Origin: M55B129 sp964506505 | GTDB taxonomy: Bacteria > Bacillota > Dethiobacteria > DTU022 | Reading direction: 5' to 3' | Assembly: GCA_964506505.1 (NCBI GenBank) | Contig: CAZDKY010000062.1 | Coordinates: forward strand, 1 to 6,255 | Length of the DNA stretch: 6,255 nucleotides | Position numbers and translations under genes: made by a program | The notes under the pieces: generated by a model | The model's database searches: none | What the model was told of the DNA's origin: nothing | The model's input: only the letters and a program-made list of their open reading frames with translations | Shown: piece after piece, positions 1 to 5,467 of the stretch | How the letters are laid out: every line of letters starts with the position of its first letter | Position numbering within the stretch: position 1 is the stretch's first letter

Positions 1-876
1 CGGGCCGGGGAATATTTCCTGAGGCTGACCATGGGTGATGTCAGCGGGAGGGTCAAGGCGGTGATGTGGGATCCACCGAAGGAAGAAGATGCCGTGCAGG
101 AGGATGATATTGTTTTTGTCCGCGGCACGGTGGGCGATTACCACGGGCCCCAGGTGGTGGTAAACGACCTGCGAAAGCTCGATCCGGAAAAGGTAAACCG
201 CTCTTTTTTCCAGCCGGTTTCCCGGCGGGACAGGGCCGAGATGCTCGGCGAGCTGCGGCAAACCATCGCCGGAATCGAGGATAAAAACCTGCGCCGTCTC
301 CTGGATGCTTTTTTCGGCGACGATGAATTTTTGCGCCGTTTCGCCAGCGCCCCGGCGGCGCGCACCATTCACCACAACTGCGTGGGGGGGCTGCTGGAAC
401 ATACCCTGGAGGTGGTTTCCCTCTGCCGAAACCTGGCCGCTTTATATCCCGGGCAAATCCGGACAGACCTGCTTTTAAGCGGGGCTATCCTCCACGATAT
501 CGGCAAGATCGAGGAGTACAGGCAGGACAGCATCAGCTTTGATTTTACCGACCGGGGTAAACTGGTGGGCCATATCAGCATTGGCAAGGAGATGCTCGAT
601 GAAAAAATCGCCTCCCTGGCCGATTTCCCGGCCGATTTGAAGCTGGAACTGGAGCACATGATCCTTACCCACCACGGCATGCGGGAATGGGGCTCGCCGG
701 AAATACCGAAAACGATCCATGCTTTTGCCCTTTTCCACGCCGATCTGGTCAGCGCCCGGCTGAACCAGTTTGTCAATGTGATGGAGAAACATGTCCCCGA
801 AAGCGGAGACTGGACCGAGTGGGACCGTTTCCTGGAAAGGAGCATCTTCATTCGCCCTCCCGGGGAGGAGGATTAA
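1..876 (+). CDS. yhaM: YhaM-family 3'-5' exonuclease, OB fold plus HD domain (5' partial)
   Basis: The frame is open from the first base, and its first codons read as the end of an OB-fold (EYFLRLTMGDVSGRVKAVMW), so the ATG at 31 is an internal Met and the true start lies outside the window. The 291 residues present compare with about 314 in Bacillus subtilis YhaM, so only some 20-30 are probably missing. Counting from the first window codon, the OB-fold runs to about residue 60 and the HD phosphohydrolase domain from about 120. Its likely metal ligands are visible: HHN at 124, LLEH ending at 134, LHDIGK with HD at 165-166, GH ending at 191, ILTHHG at 221-226 and HADL at 246-249. Family members are cytoplasmic metal-dependent 3'-5' exonucleases acting on RNA and, in vitro, single-stranded DNA. 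The C-terminus is short and acidic. The assignment is firm at family level; the preferred substrate is inferred. Confidence 0.9.
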   Translation, partial: RAGEYFLRLTMGDVSGRVKAVMWDPPKEEDAVQEDDIVFVRGTVGDYHGPQVVVNDLRKLDPEKVNRSFFQPVSRRDRAEMLGELRQTIAGIEDKNLRRLLDAFFGDDEFLRRFASAPAARTIHHNCVGGLLEHTLEVVSLCRNLAALYPGQIRTDLLLSGAILHDIGKIEEYRQDSISFDFTDRGKLVGHISIGKEMLDEKIASLADFPADLKLELEHMILTHHGMREWGSPEIPKTIHAFALFHADLVSARLNQFVNVMEKHVPESGDWTEWDRFLERSIFIRPPGEED

Positions 877-932
877 GAGAAAGGTGCTCCTGGGTGGTGC
901 ACCGGGCTGAAGAAGTTTGCCTGGCATTATTT

Positions 933-959
933 AACCGGCGCTTAAGGGCGCCGGTTTTT
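933..959 (+). terminator. Intrinsic terminator after the yhaM-like gene
   Basis: A perfect 9-bp stem (AACCGGCGC at 933-941 with GCGCCGGTT at 948-956) encloses a 6-base loop and runs into TTTTT at 955-959. It lies 56 bases after the stop codon, is GC-rich and has the canonical form. It should end the upstream transcript and separate it from the TPR/HTH gene. Confidence 0.85.
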
Positions 960-997
960 GACGGCAAAAAAAGTTTGTGTCCCGGAAACTCTTTGCT

Positions 998-1115
998 GTC
1001 CTGCTCCCGCAGGACTACCCCCTGGAATTTAAATTTTCCGGCAGGATTACCGATCCCGACCGGAGAAAACTATTTAAGCTGCCCGCTAAAAGATGCAGGT
1101 TTAACCTGCACGGGC
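998..1115 (+). other. Structured leader upstream of the TPR/HTH gene
   Basis: This stretch between the terminator and the next gene holds two hairpins. The first is GTCCTGC/GCAGGAC at 998-1004 and 1009-1015 with a 4-base loop. The second is TGCAGGT/ACCTGCA at 1094-1100 and 1104-1110, with an outer GCCCG/CGGGC pair at 1081-1085 and 1111-1115. The motif GCAGGAYTACC occurs twice (1009-1019 and 1041-1051), and a looser GCAGGTTTAACC copy lies within the second hairpin (1095-1106). Neither hairpin is followed by a T-run, so they are not evident terminators. They could be operators or leader RNA structure for the gene at 1164. No known riboswitch class was recognised. The function is unknown. Confidence 0.35.
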
Positions 1116-1163
1116 TCATAATTGATATGTTAAAGCTTATCTATAAAAAGTGAAGGTGAAGAA

Positions 1164-2336
1164 ATGGGCCGAATTGACCGACCAAAAGGAATACTGAAGA
1201 CTGGCGGAGATACAAAAATTATCCCTTTTCGCCAGGAAGCTTCTTACTATTCCAGCAAGGGGATTTATTACAGCCAGAAAAATAAGCTGGGGAAAGCGCT
1301 GCTTCACCTCCGTAAAGCGGTGGAAGCGGAGCCAAAAGATCCCCTGAACCATTACAACCTGGCCTGCCTGCTCAGTAAAGCCGGCCGACTGGAAGATGCC
1401 AACCATATTTTTAAACATATTATCCGGAATATGGACCGCGAGTTGACAGAGTGCTACTTTTTTATGGCCGTTAATTACGGCCTGATGGACGACCTGGAAG
1501 AAGCGAAGCGCTGCCTGATCAAGTACCTTCATGTAGACCCGGAAGGGGATATGTCCGATGAAGCAGAAGACCTGCTCCTGGCCATGGAAGAGGAAGAATT
1601 TGATACGGATGGGGATTGCAGCCTGAGCACAGAAGAAAATGAGGCCATGCTCCAGCTGGTCAATGAAATGAACGCGGTCACTTTCAGGGAACGCCTCCTG
1701 GAAGAGGACGAATTCCGAAATTTCCTGCAGCGGGGTCTCTACCAGGGCAGCGATATATTAAAGGAAGCGATTATCAGGCTTTACGGCAGTGCTGATTGCG
1801 AGGTAGCCCGTTTTGAACTGGCTGCTTTTGTGCGGAACCCCTGGATCAAGGAACGTCTGCGCCAGGTAGCCCTGCTGGAGCTGAAAAAAACGGCGCCCGG
1901 CGGCCGCTACCGCATCTTCAACAAAGGTTCTTTCCGAGAGGTCAGCCTGGAAGCCCATCCTCTGCCGGCACCGGTCTGGGAGGGCGACTGGCAGGAAGTT
2001 CTTGAATGCACCTTTGCCAATATGCGCTGCAGCTCTTACTACAGCAAGGAATTTTTTGATGACGTCCGGGCGATCTGGATCGATTTTATCAACCACTGCT
2101 ATCCTCGGGGTCCGCGGGTCGGTAAGCCGCAGACCTGGGCTGCCGGCCTGGAATACTGCCTGGGGCGCTTTCATTTTCTCGGCCTGACCCAGAAGGAACT
2201 GGCCGCCTCTTACGGTGTTTCACCGGCCAGTGTCCAGCGCAAGTTCCAGGAGATCAACCGGGTCCTGCAGATAGATCGTAAAGCCTACCGCAATATGCTC
2301 GACCTGCTGGCAGACAGCGAAGGAGAGCAGCTGTAA
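1164..2336 (+). CDS. TPR-repeat protein with C-terminal helix-turn-helix, function unknown
   Basis: This 390-residue protein starts at an ATG preceded by AAGGTGA at a good distance. Three tetratricopeptide-like units are visible at about residues 27-60, 61-94 and 95-128, with the usual alternation of small and aromatic residues (for example HYNLACLLSKAGRLEDA, then CYFFMAVNYGLMDDLEEA). An acidic linker follows (about 132-162, including MEEEEFDTDGD). Next comes a helical segment at about 195-245 that looks HEAT-like. The C-terminus (about 325-366) has WAAGLEYCLGRF followed by the helix-turn-helix TQKELAASYGVSPASVQRKF. TPR units normally mediate protein contacts and the HTH suggests DNA binding, so a regulator or scaffold is possible, but no member with a proven role is recalled. 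There is no signal peptide or membrane segment, so it is cytoplasmic. It sits alone between two terminators, so it is probably a single-gene transcript. Confidence 0.9.
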   Translation: MGRIDRPKGILKTGGDTKIIPFRQEASYYSSKGIYYSQKNKLGKALLHLRKAVEAEPKDPLNHYNLACLLSKAGRLEDANHIFKHIIRNMDRELTECYFFMAVNYGLMDDLEEAKRCLIKYLHVDPEGDMSDEAEDLLLAMEEEEFDTDGDCSLSTEENEAMLQLVNEMNAVTFRERLLEEDEFRNFLQRGLYQGSDILKEAIIRLYGSADCEVARFELAAFVRNPWIKERLRQVALLELKKTAPGGRYRIFNKGSFREVSLEAHPLPAPVWEGDWQEVLECTFANMRCSSYYSKEFFDDVRAIWIDFINHCYPRGPRVGKPQTWAAGLEYCLGRFHFLGLTQKELAASYGVSPASVQRKFQEINRVLQIDRKAYRNMLDLLADSEGEQL

Positions 2337-2348
2337 AATTTGTTTAAC

Positions 2349-2376
2349 AAGGCCCCTTCAACGAAAGGGGCCTTTT
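2349..2376 (+). terminator. Intrinsic terminator after the TPR/HTH gene
   Basis: A perfect 10-bp stem (AAGGCCCCTT at 2349-2358 with AAGGGGCCTT at 2365-2374) has a 6-base loop and ends in TTTT (2373-2376). It starts 12 bases after the stop codon and only 24 bases before the next start. The yjbQ-nfo pair therefore needs either read-through or a promoter overlapping this region or the end of the TPR gene. Confidence 0.88.
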
Positions 2377-2400
2377 ATAAAGCACCGGGAGGCTGAAAAT

Positions 2401-2793
2401 ATGTATTATGAACTGATCGTGCAGACGGAAAAGCGGGAGCAGTTTATCAACATCACCGCCGGGCTGAACGGACTGCTGGGCGACAGCGGCACAGAGGAGG
2501 GCACCTGCACCGTCTTTGTTTCCCATACTACGACGGGGGTAACAGTTAACGAAGATGCCGACCCGGCGGTAATGGATGATTTGCTTCGCTTCCTTAAAAG
2601 GATGGTTCCCCTGCAGGGCGGCTACAGCCACCGGGAGGGCAACAGCGATGCCCATATCAAGGCTTCGCTGATTGGCTCCTCGCTGCACCTGATCGTCAGG
2701 AAGGGTATGCTTGACCTTGGCACCTGGCAGGGGGTATTCCTCGGTGAATTTGACGGACCGCGCACACGGACGGTAAAGTTGTGGATCGATTAA
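2401..2793 (+). CDS. yjbQ: YjbQ family protein (UPF0047)
   Basis: A 130-residue single-domain protein, close to the usual family size, with GGGAGG (2387-2392) eight bases before the ATG. Family hallmarks are present in order: SHTTTGVTVNEDADP (41-55), SHREGNSDAHIKASLIGSS (76-94) and LGTWQGVFLGEFDGPRTR (106-123). The segment from S94 to V112 fits the UPF0047 signature ending in GTWQ. H42, H77 and H85 are plausible metal-site residues. E. coli YjbQ is annotated as a secondary thiamine-phosphate synthase because of a weak activity that can rescue a thiE mutant; the true cellular role is unsettled, and no thiamine gene lies nearby. It is probably cotranscribed with nfo, whose start is 18 bases downstream. 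Family assignment is secure; function is not. Confidence 0.93.
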   Translation: MYYELIVQTEKREQFINITAGLNGLLGDSGTEEGTCTVFVSHTTTGVTVNEDADPAVMDDLLRFLKRMVPLQGGYSHREGNSDAHIKASLIGSSLHLIVRKGMLDLGTWQGVFLGEFDGPRTRTVKLWID

Positions 2794-2796
2794 ATT

Positions 2797-2804
2797 AAAG
2801 GAGG
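2797..2804 (+). promoter_or_regulatory. Ribosome binding site fixing the GTG start of nfo
   Basis: AAAGGAGG is a near-perfect Shine-Dalgarno sequence seven bases before GTG at 2812. It supports this GTG over the later in-frame ATG at 2830, which would delete the first strand of the barrel (RLGVH). Confidence 0.85.
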
Positions 2805-2811
2805 AAGCGCT

Positions 2812-3648
2812 GTGCGGTTGGGAGTGCACATGCCCCAGAAGGGCGGATTTGAAGCAAATGTTAAGAGAGTGGCCGCTATAGGATGCCGCAGTATCCAGAT
2901 ATTCCCCGGTAATCCGACCGGCTGGCGGATGGGTAAAATGACGAAAGAGGAGATCTCAGCCCGCGCCGACCTGCTGGAACAGTACGGTATTTACCCGCTG
3001 GTTGTTCACAGCGCTTACCTGATCAACCTGGCTACTAATAAGGAAGAATTCCTGCTTAAATCAAAAAAACTGCTTGACGAGACGATGGAACGGGCTGCTT
3101 TATACCGTTCGCCCTTTGTTATTCTGCACACCGGCAACCATGGCGGCGAAGGGCTGGAGAAAGGCACGGCCCAGATTATCGCGAGTATCGAAGAGGGGCT
3201 GGCCAAATGGCCGCCGTCGGTCAAGCTGGTACTGGAAAATACTGCCGGCAGCGGAACGGCTATCGGCTCGAAAATTGAAGAACAGGCAGCAATTTTACAG
3301 GTTTTTCCTGCGGAGAGGGTGGGTTTCTGCTTCGATACCGCCCACGGATTTGCGGCCGGTTATGATCTGAGCAGCCCGGCGGCGGTGGAAAAAACTGTGC
3401 AGCTGATCGATAAAACGGTAGGCCTGGACAGGCTGTGTGTGTTTCATGTCAATGATACGAAAGTGAAACTGGGCTCCCGCGTTGACCGTCATGCGCACAT
3501 CGGCGAAGGGAATATCGGCCTGGAAGGTTTTCGGACCCTTCTCAACCAGGGCTGGCCGGAGGACATGCCGGTAATCCTGGAGACACCGGAAAATGGCACT
3601 GCCTGGGACGAAACAAATATGGAAAAACTGGCCTCGCTGATCGATTAA
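2812..3648 (+). CDS. nfo: Endonuclease IV (deoxyribonuclease IV, AP endonuclease)
   Basis: This 278-residue TIM-barrel enzyme cleaves the DNA backbone 5' of abasic sites in base excision repair and uses three zinc ions. All nine metal ligands known from E. coli Nfo can be placed: H66 (VVHSAYLINLA), H106 (ILHTGNHGG), E142 (LENTAGSG), D175 and H178 (CFDTAHGFAAGYD), H212 (FHVNDTK), D225 and H227 (DRHAHIGEGNIG) and E257 (ILETPENG). They keep a constant offset of 3-4 residues from the E. coli numbering, so the gene is full length and very probably active. The segment FPGNPTGW (31-38) follows the FxGNPxxW form seen in archaeal and many Bacillota homologues. The gene follows yjbQ after 18 bases with a strong ribosome binding site, which suggests one transcript. 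No clear intrinsic terminator follows it. Confidence 0.96.
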   Translation: MRLGVHMPQKGGFEANVKRVAAIGCRSIQIFPGNPTGWRMGKMTKEEISARADLLEQYGIYPLVVHSAYLINLATNKEEFLLKSKKLLDETMERAALYRSPFVILHTGNHGGEGLEKGTAQIIASIEEGLAKWPPSVKLVLENTAGSGTAIGSKIEEQAAILQVFPAERVGFCFDTAHGFAAGYDLSSPAAVEKTVQLIDKTVGLDRLCVFHVNDTKVKLGSRVDRHAHIGEGNIGLEGFRTLLNQGWPEDMPVILETPENGTAWDETNMEKLASLID

Positions 3649-3698
3649 TAAATTTTTATTTATGCCGGCTTTGCAAGCATCATTACAACTGAAACGAA

Positions 3699-3717
3699 AG
3701 TACATACCTTATGTACT
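3699..3717. repeat. Inverted repeat AGTACATA-CCT-TATGTACT
   Basis: Two perfect 8-base arms flank a 3-base centre. GTGCAC, itself a palindrome, follows directly at 3718-3723. There is no T-run, so it is not a terminator. The symmetry is compatible with a repressor binding site, but it lies about 100 bases upstream of the best radA promoter candidate, and no regulator is identified. Confidence 0.45.
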
Positions 3718-3816
3718 GTGCACAATCAGCTCAACTGGTTACAAAGCCTGTTTCCCTTTTTAAGATTACTGCTCTTTGTAAAAATTTGATCAGGTTTATA
3801 AATAGATCTAATTAAG

Positions 3817-3846
3817 TTGAAATTTCACCATCCGATTAATTAAAAT
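3817..3846 (+). promoter_or_regulatory. Possible sigma-A promoter for radA
   Basis: TTGAAA (3817-3822) and TAAAAT (3841-3846) each differ from the -35 and -10 consensus at one position and are 18 bases apart. This would give a 5' leader of roughly 105 bases before radA. The region is AT-rich, so chance matches are likely. Confidence 0.4.
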
Positions 3847-3944
3847 GGTAATATGCATTTTCAGAGTAGCTGTTAAATAAGTAGAATTCTGAGTTCAGGA
3901 AAGTTTGCAGGAAAATTAATCATTCGCCGGGAAGGCACCGCGCT

Positions 3945-3950
3945 GGGAGG
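3945..3950 (+). promoter_or_regulatory. Ribosome binding site fixing the GTG start of radA
   Basis: GGGAGG lies seven bases before GTG at 3958. The resulting N-terminus, MAKKSRTLFCCSNCG, matches the usual RadA start with the zinc finger about ten residues in, so this start is preferred over later ATG codons. Confidence 0.82.
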
Positions 3951-3957
3951 ATTTCAG

Positions 3958-5343
3958 GTGGCTAAAAAGAGCAGGACCCTTTTTTGCTGCAGTAACTGTG
4001 GCTACGAGTCCCAGAAGTGGCTGGGACGCTGCCCCGGGTGCGGCGAGTGGAACACAATGGTGGAATTCAAGACCGCTCCCGACAGGCGGCGCCAGGGCGC
4101 TCCGGCCGGAGAAGTGAAGGCGGTTACCCTTGATAGCGTGCCGACTGCCGACGAGGAGCGGTTCCCTACCGGTATAGGCGAATTCGATCGAGTTCTCGGC
4201 GGCGGGGTTGTATCCGGTTCCGTTGTTTTGCTCGGTGGCGATCCCGGTATTGGCAAATCAACTCTTTTGCTGCAGGCAGCGGAGGGCATGTCCGCCGGCA
4301 GAGAAGTTTTCTATGCCAGCGGGGAGGAATCGCTCCAGCAGATCAAGATGCGGGCGCGCCGCTTAAAAATAGCAAGCAGCTTTTACACCGCTGCCGTGAC
4401 CGAACTGGAGGCTCTCCTCGAAACAGCTGCTTCCCTCGGGCCGGCGGTTTTAATTGTCGATTCAGTGCAGTCTATCTACCGGGGGGATATCGACGGGGTC
4501 CCCGGCAGTGTCAGCCAGGTGCGCGAAGTGACGGCCGAGCTGGTCCGCCTGGCCAAGGAACGCAGCATGGCTGTTTTCCTGGTGGGACATGTTACAAAGG
4601 AAGGAATCATGGCCGGGCCCCGGCTCCTGGAGCACATGGTCGACTGTGTTCTCTATCTTGAGGGCGACCGCTATCACAGCTTTCGCATCCTGCGGGGAGT
4701 GAAAAACCGCTTCGGTTCTACCAACGAGATCGGCGTATTCATGATGGAATCGGAGGGAATGGTCGAGGTTACCAACCCCTCGCACCTGTTTATTACACAA
4801 CGCCGGGAGCAGTCACCCGGGGCGGTGATCACGGCCAGCCTGGAGGGGACCCGGCCGCTGCTGGTGGAAATCCAGTCCCTGGTGGCCCCGACGAGCTATC
4901 CATCGCCGCGGCGAACTTCCACCGGTATCGATCTGAACCGGGTGGCCCTGGTGATGGCAGTGCTCGAAAAACATGCCGGGATATCCTTTTTTAACCTCGA
5001 TACCTTTGTCAACGTGGTGGGCGGGGTGCGCCTCTTCGAACCGGCTGCCGACCTGGCCCTGGCCGTGAGCCTTGCCTCCAGCCTGAAAGGCAGGAGCGTG
5101 AACGGGGATACCGTTGTCGCCGGTGAAGTGGGGTTAACCGGGGAAATCCGCCCCATCAGTCGCATCAGGCAGCGACTCACCGAGGCGGCCAAACTGGGCT
5201 TCAAGCGCTTTATCATGCCCTCGGCCAACCGCAATGAGCTGAAGGGTGGTAGCGGCTCATTCGGCGACCTGCAACCGGTAGGTGTGGACAACATCAAGGA
5301 AGCGATGGGCATTGCCCTCCTGCACGGGGCAAAAAGTAAATAA
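3958..5343 (+). CDS. radA: DNA repair protein RadA (Sms), branch-migration ATPase
   Basis: The 461 residues match the usual RadA length. An N-terminal C4 zinc finger has CSNCG (C11, C14) and RCPGCGEW (C25, C28). The RecA-like ATPase follows, with Walker A GGDPGIGKST at 93-102, the ASGEES segment at 120-125, Walker B LIVDS at 165-169 and the RadA-specific KNRFG motif at 249-253. From about 285 to the end is the Lon-protease-like domain (SLEGTRPLLVEIQ, then GEVGLTGEIRPI at 389-400), which in RadA is structural and not known to act as a protease. RadA helps RecA-dependent recombination by driving branch migration or unwinding at strand-exchange intermediates, and is cytoplasmic. In many Bacillota it follows clpC and precedes disA; here neither is adjacent. 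No intrinsic terminator is evident after the stop. Confidence 0.97.
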   Translation: MAKKSRTLFCCSNCGYESQKWLGRCPGCGEWNTMVEFKTAPDRRRQGAPAGEVKAVTLDSVPTADEERFPTGIGEFDRVLGGGVVSGSVVLLGGDPGIGKSTLLLQAAEGMSAGREVFYASGEESLQQIKMRARRLKIASSFYTAAVTELEALLETAASLGPAVLIVDSVQSIYRGDIDGVPGSVSQVREVTAELVRLAKERSMAVFLVGHVTKEGIMAGPRLLEHMVDCVLYLEGDRYHSFRILRGVKNRFGSTNEIGVFMMESEGMVEVTNPSHLFITQRREQSPGAVITASLEGTRPLLVEIQSLVAPTSYPSPRRTSTGIDLNRVALVMAVLEKHAGISFFNLDTFVNVVGGVRLFEPAADLALAVSLASSLKGRSVNGDTVVAGEVGLTGEIRPISRIRQRLTEAAKLGFKRFIMPSANRNELKGGSGSFGDLQPVGVDNIKEAMGIALLHGAKSK

Positions 5344-5453
5344 TAAAGCCTGTTCTCTTAATTGTTAACTTATTTGCGACGGATTAATAACCTCAAGATT
5401 GGACATCCACAGAATAATCAGCTATGAAGAAATTTGATTATATAGATTAGTTT

Positions 5454-5458
5454 GGAGG
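5454..5458 (+). promoter_or_regulatory. Ribosome binding site for the exported protein gene
   Basis: GGAGG lies nine bases before ATG at 5468. It selects this start over the in-frame ATG codons at 5498 and 5507, which would remove the arginine-bearing n-region of the signal peptide. The 124 bases after radA are AT-rich; TTGTTA at 5362-5367 with TAATAA at 5385-5390 is only a weak promoter candidate. Confidence 0.75.
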
Positions 5459-5467
5459 TTTTACTTC

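Larger units (their letters stand above)
3649..3957 (+). other. 309-base AT-rich intergenic region between nfo and radA
   Basis: No convincing gene on either strand was found here, and no tRNA or known riboswitch. The region is much richer in A and T than its flanks. It contains a short inverted repeat (3699-3717) and a promoter-like pair (3817-3846), and ends with the radA ribosome binding site. No T-tailed hairpin follows nfo, so where the yjbQ-nfo transcript ends is unclear. Confidence 0.6.

Noticed and set aside
31..876. ATG at 31 as the start of the first gene
   Set aside because: The ten codons before it are open and read as the OB-fold strand expected in YhaM proteins, so the gene begins left of the window.
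883..903. GGTGC/GCACC hairpin just after the first stop codon
   Set aside because: It has only 5 bp with an 11-base loop, and a much stronger terminator follows at 933-959.
687..1121. 144-codon + strand open frame overlapping the end of the first gene
   Set aside because: It overlaps the conserved HD domain in another frame, crosses a clear terminator and has no ribosome binding site.
1122..1147. TTGATA and TATAAA upstream of the TPR/HTH gene as a promoter
   Set aside because: The spacing is only 14 bases, too short for a normal sigma-A promoter.
1758..2174. 138-codon - strand open frame inside the TPR/HTH gene
   Set aside because: It is the mirror of a well-supported coding region and shows no domain or start signal of its own.
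3757..3785. Imperfect TTTTTAAGA / TCT-TTG-TAAAAA hairpin in the nfo-radA gap
   Set aside because: The arms pair only with a three-base bulge and are almost all A and T, as expected by chance in such a region.
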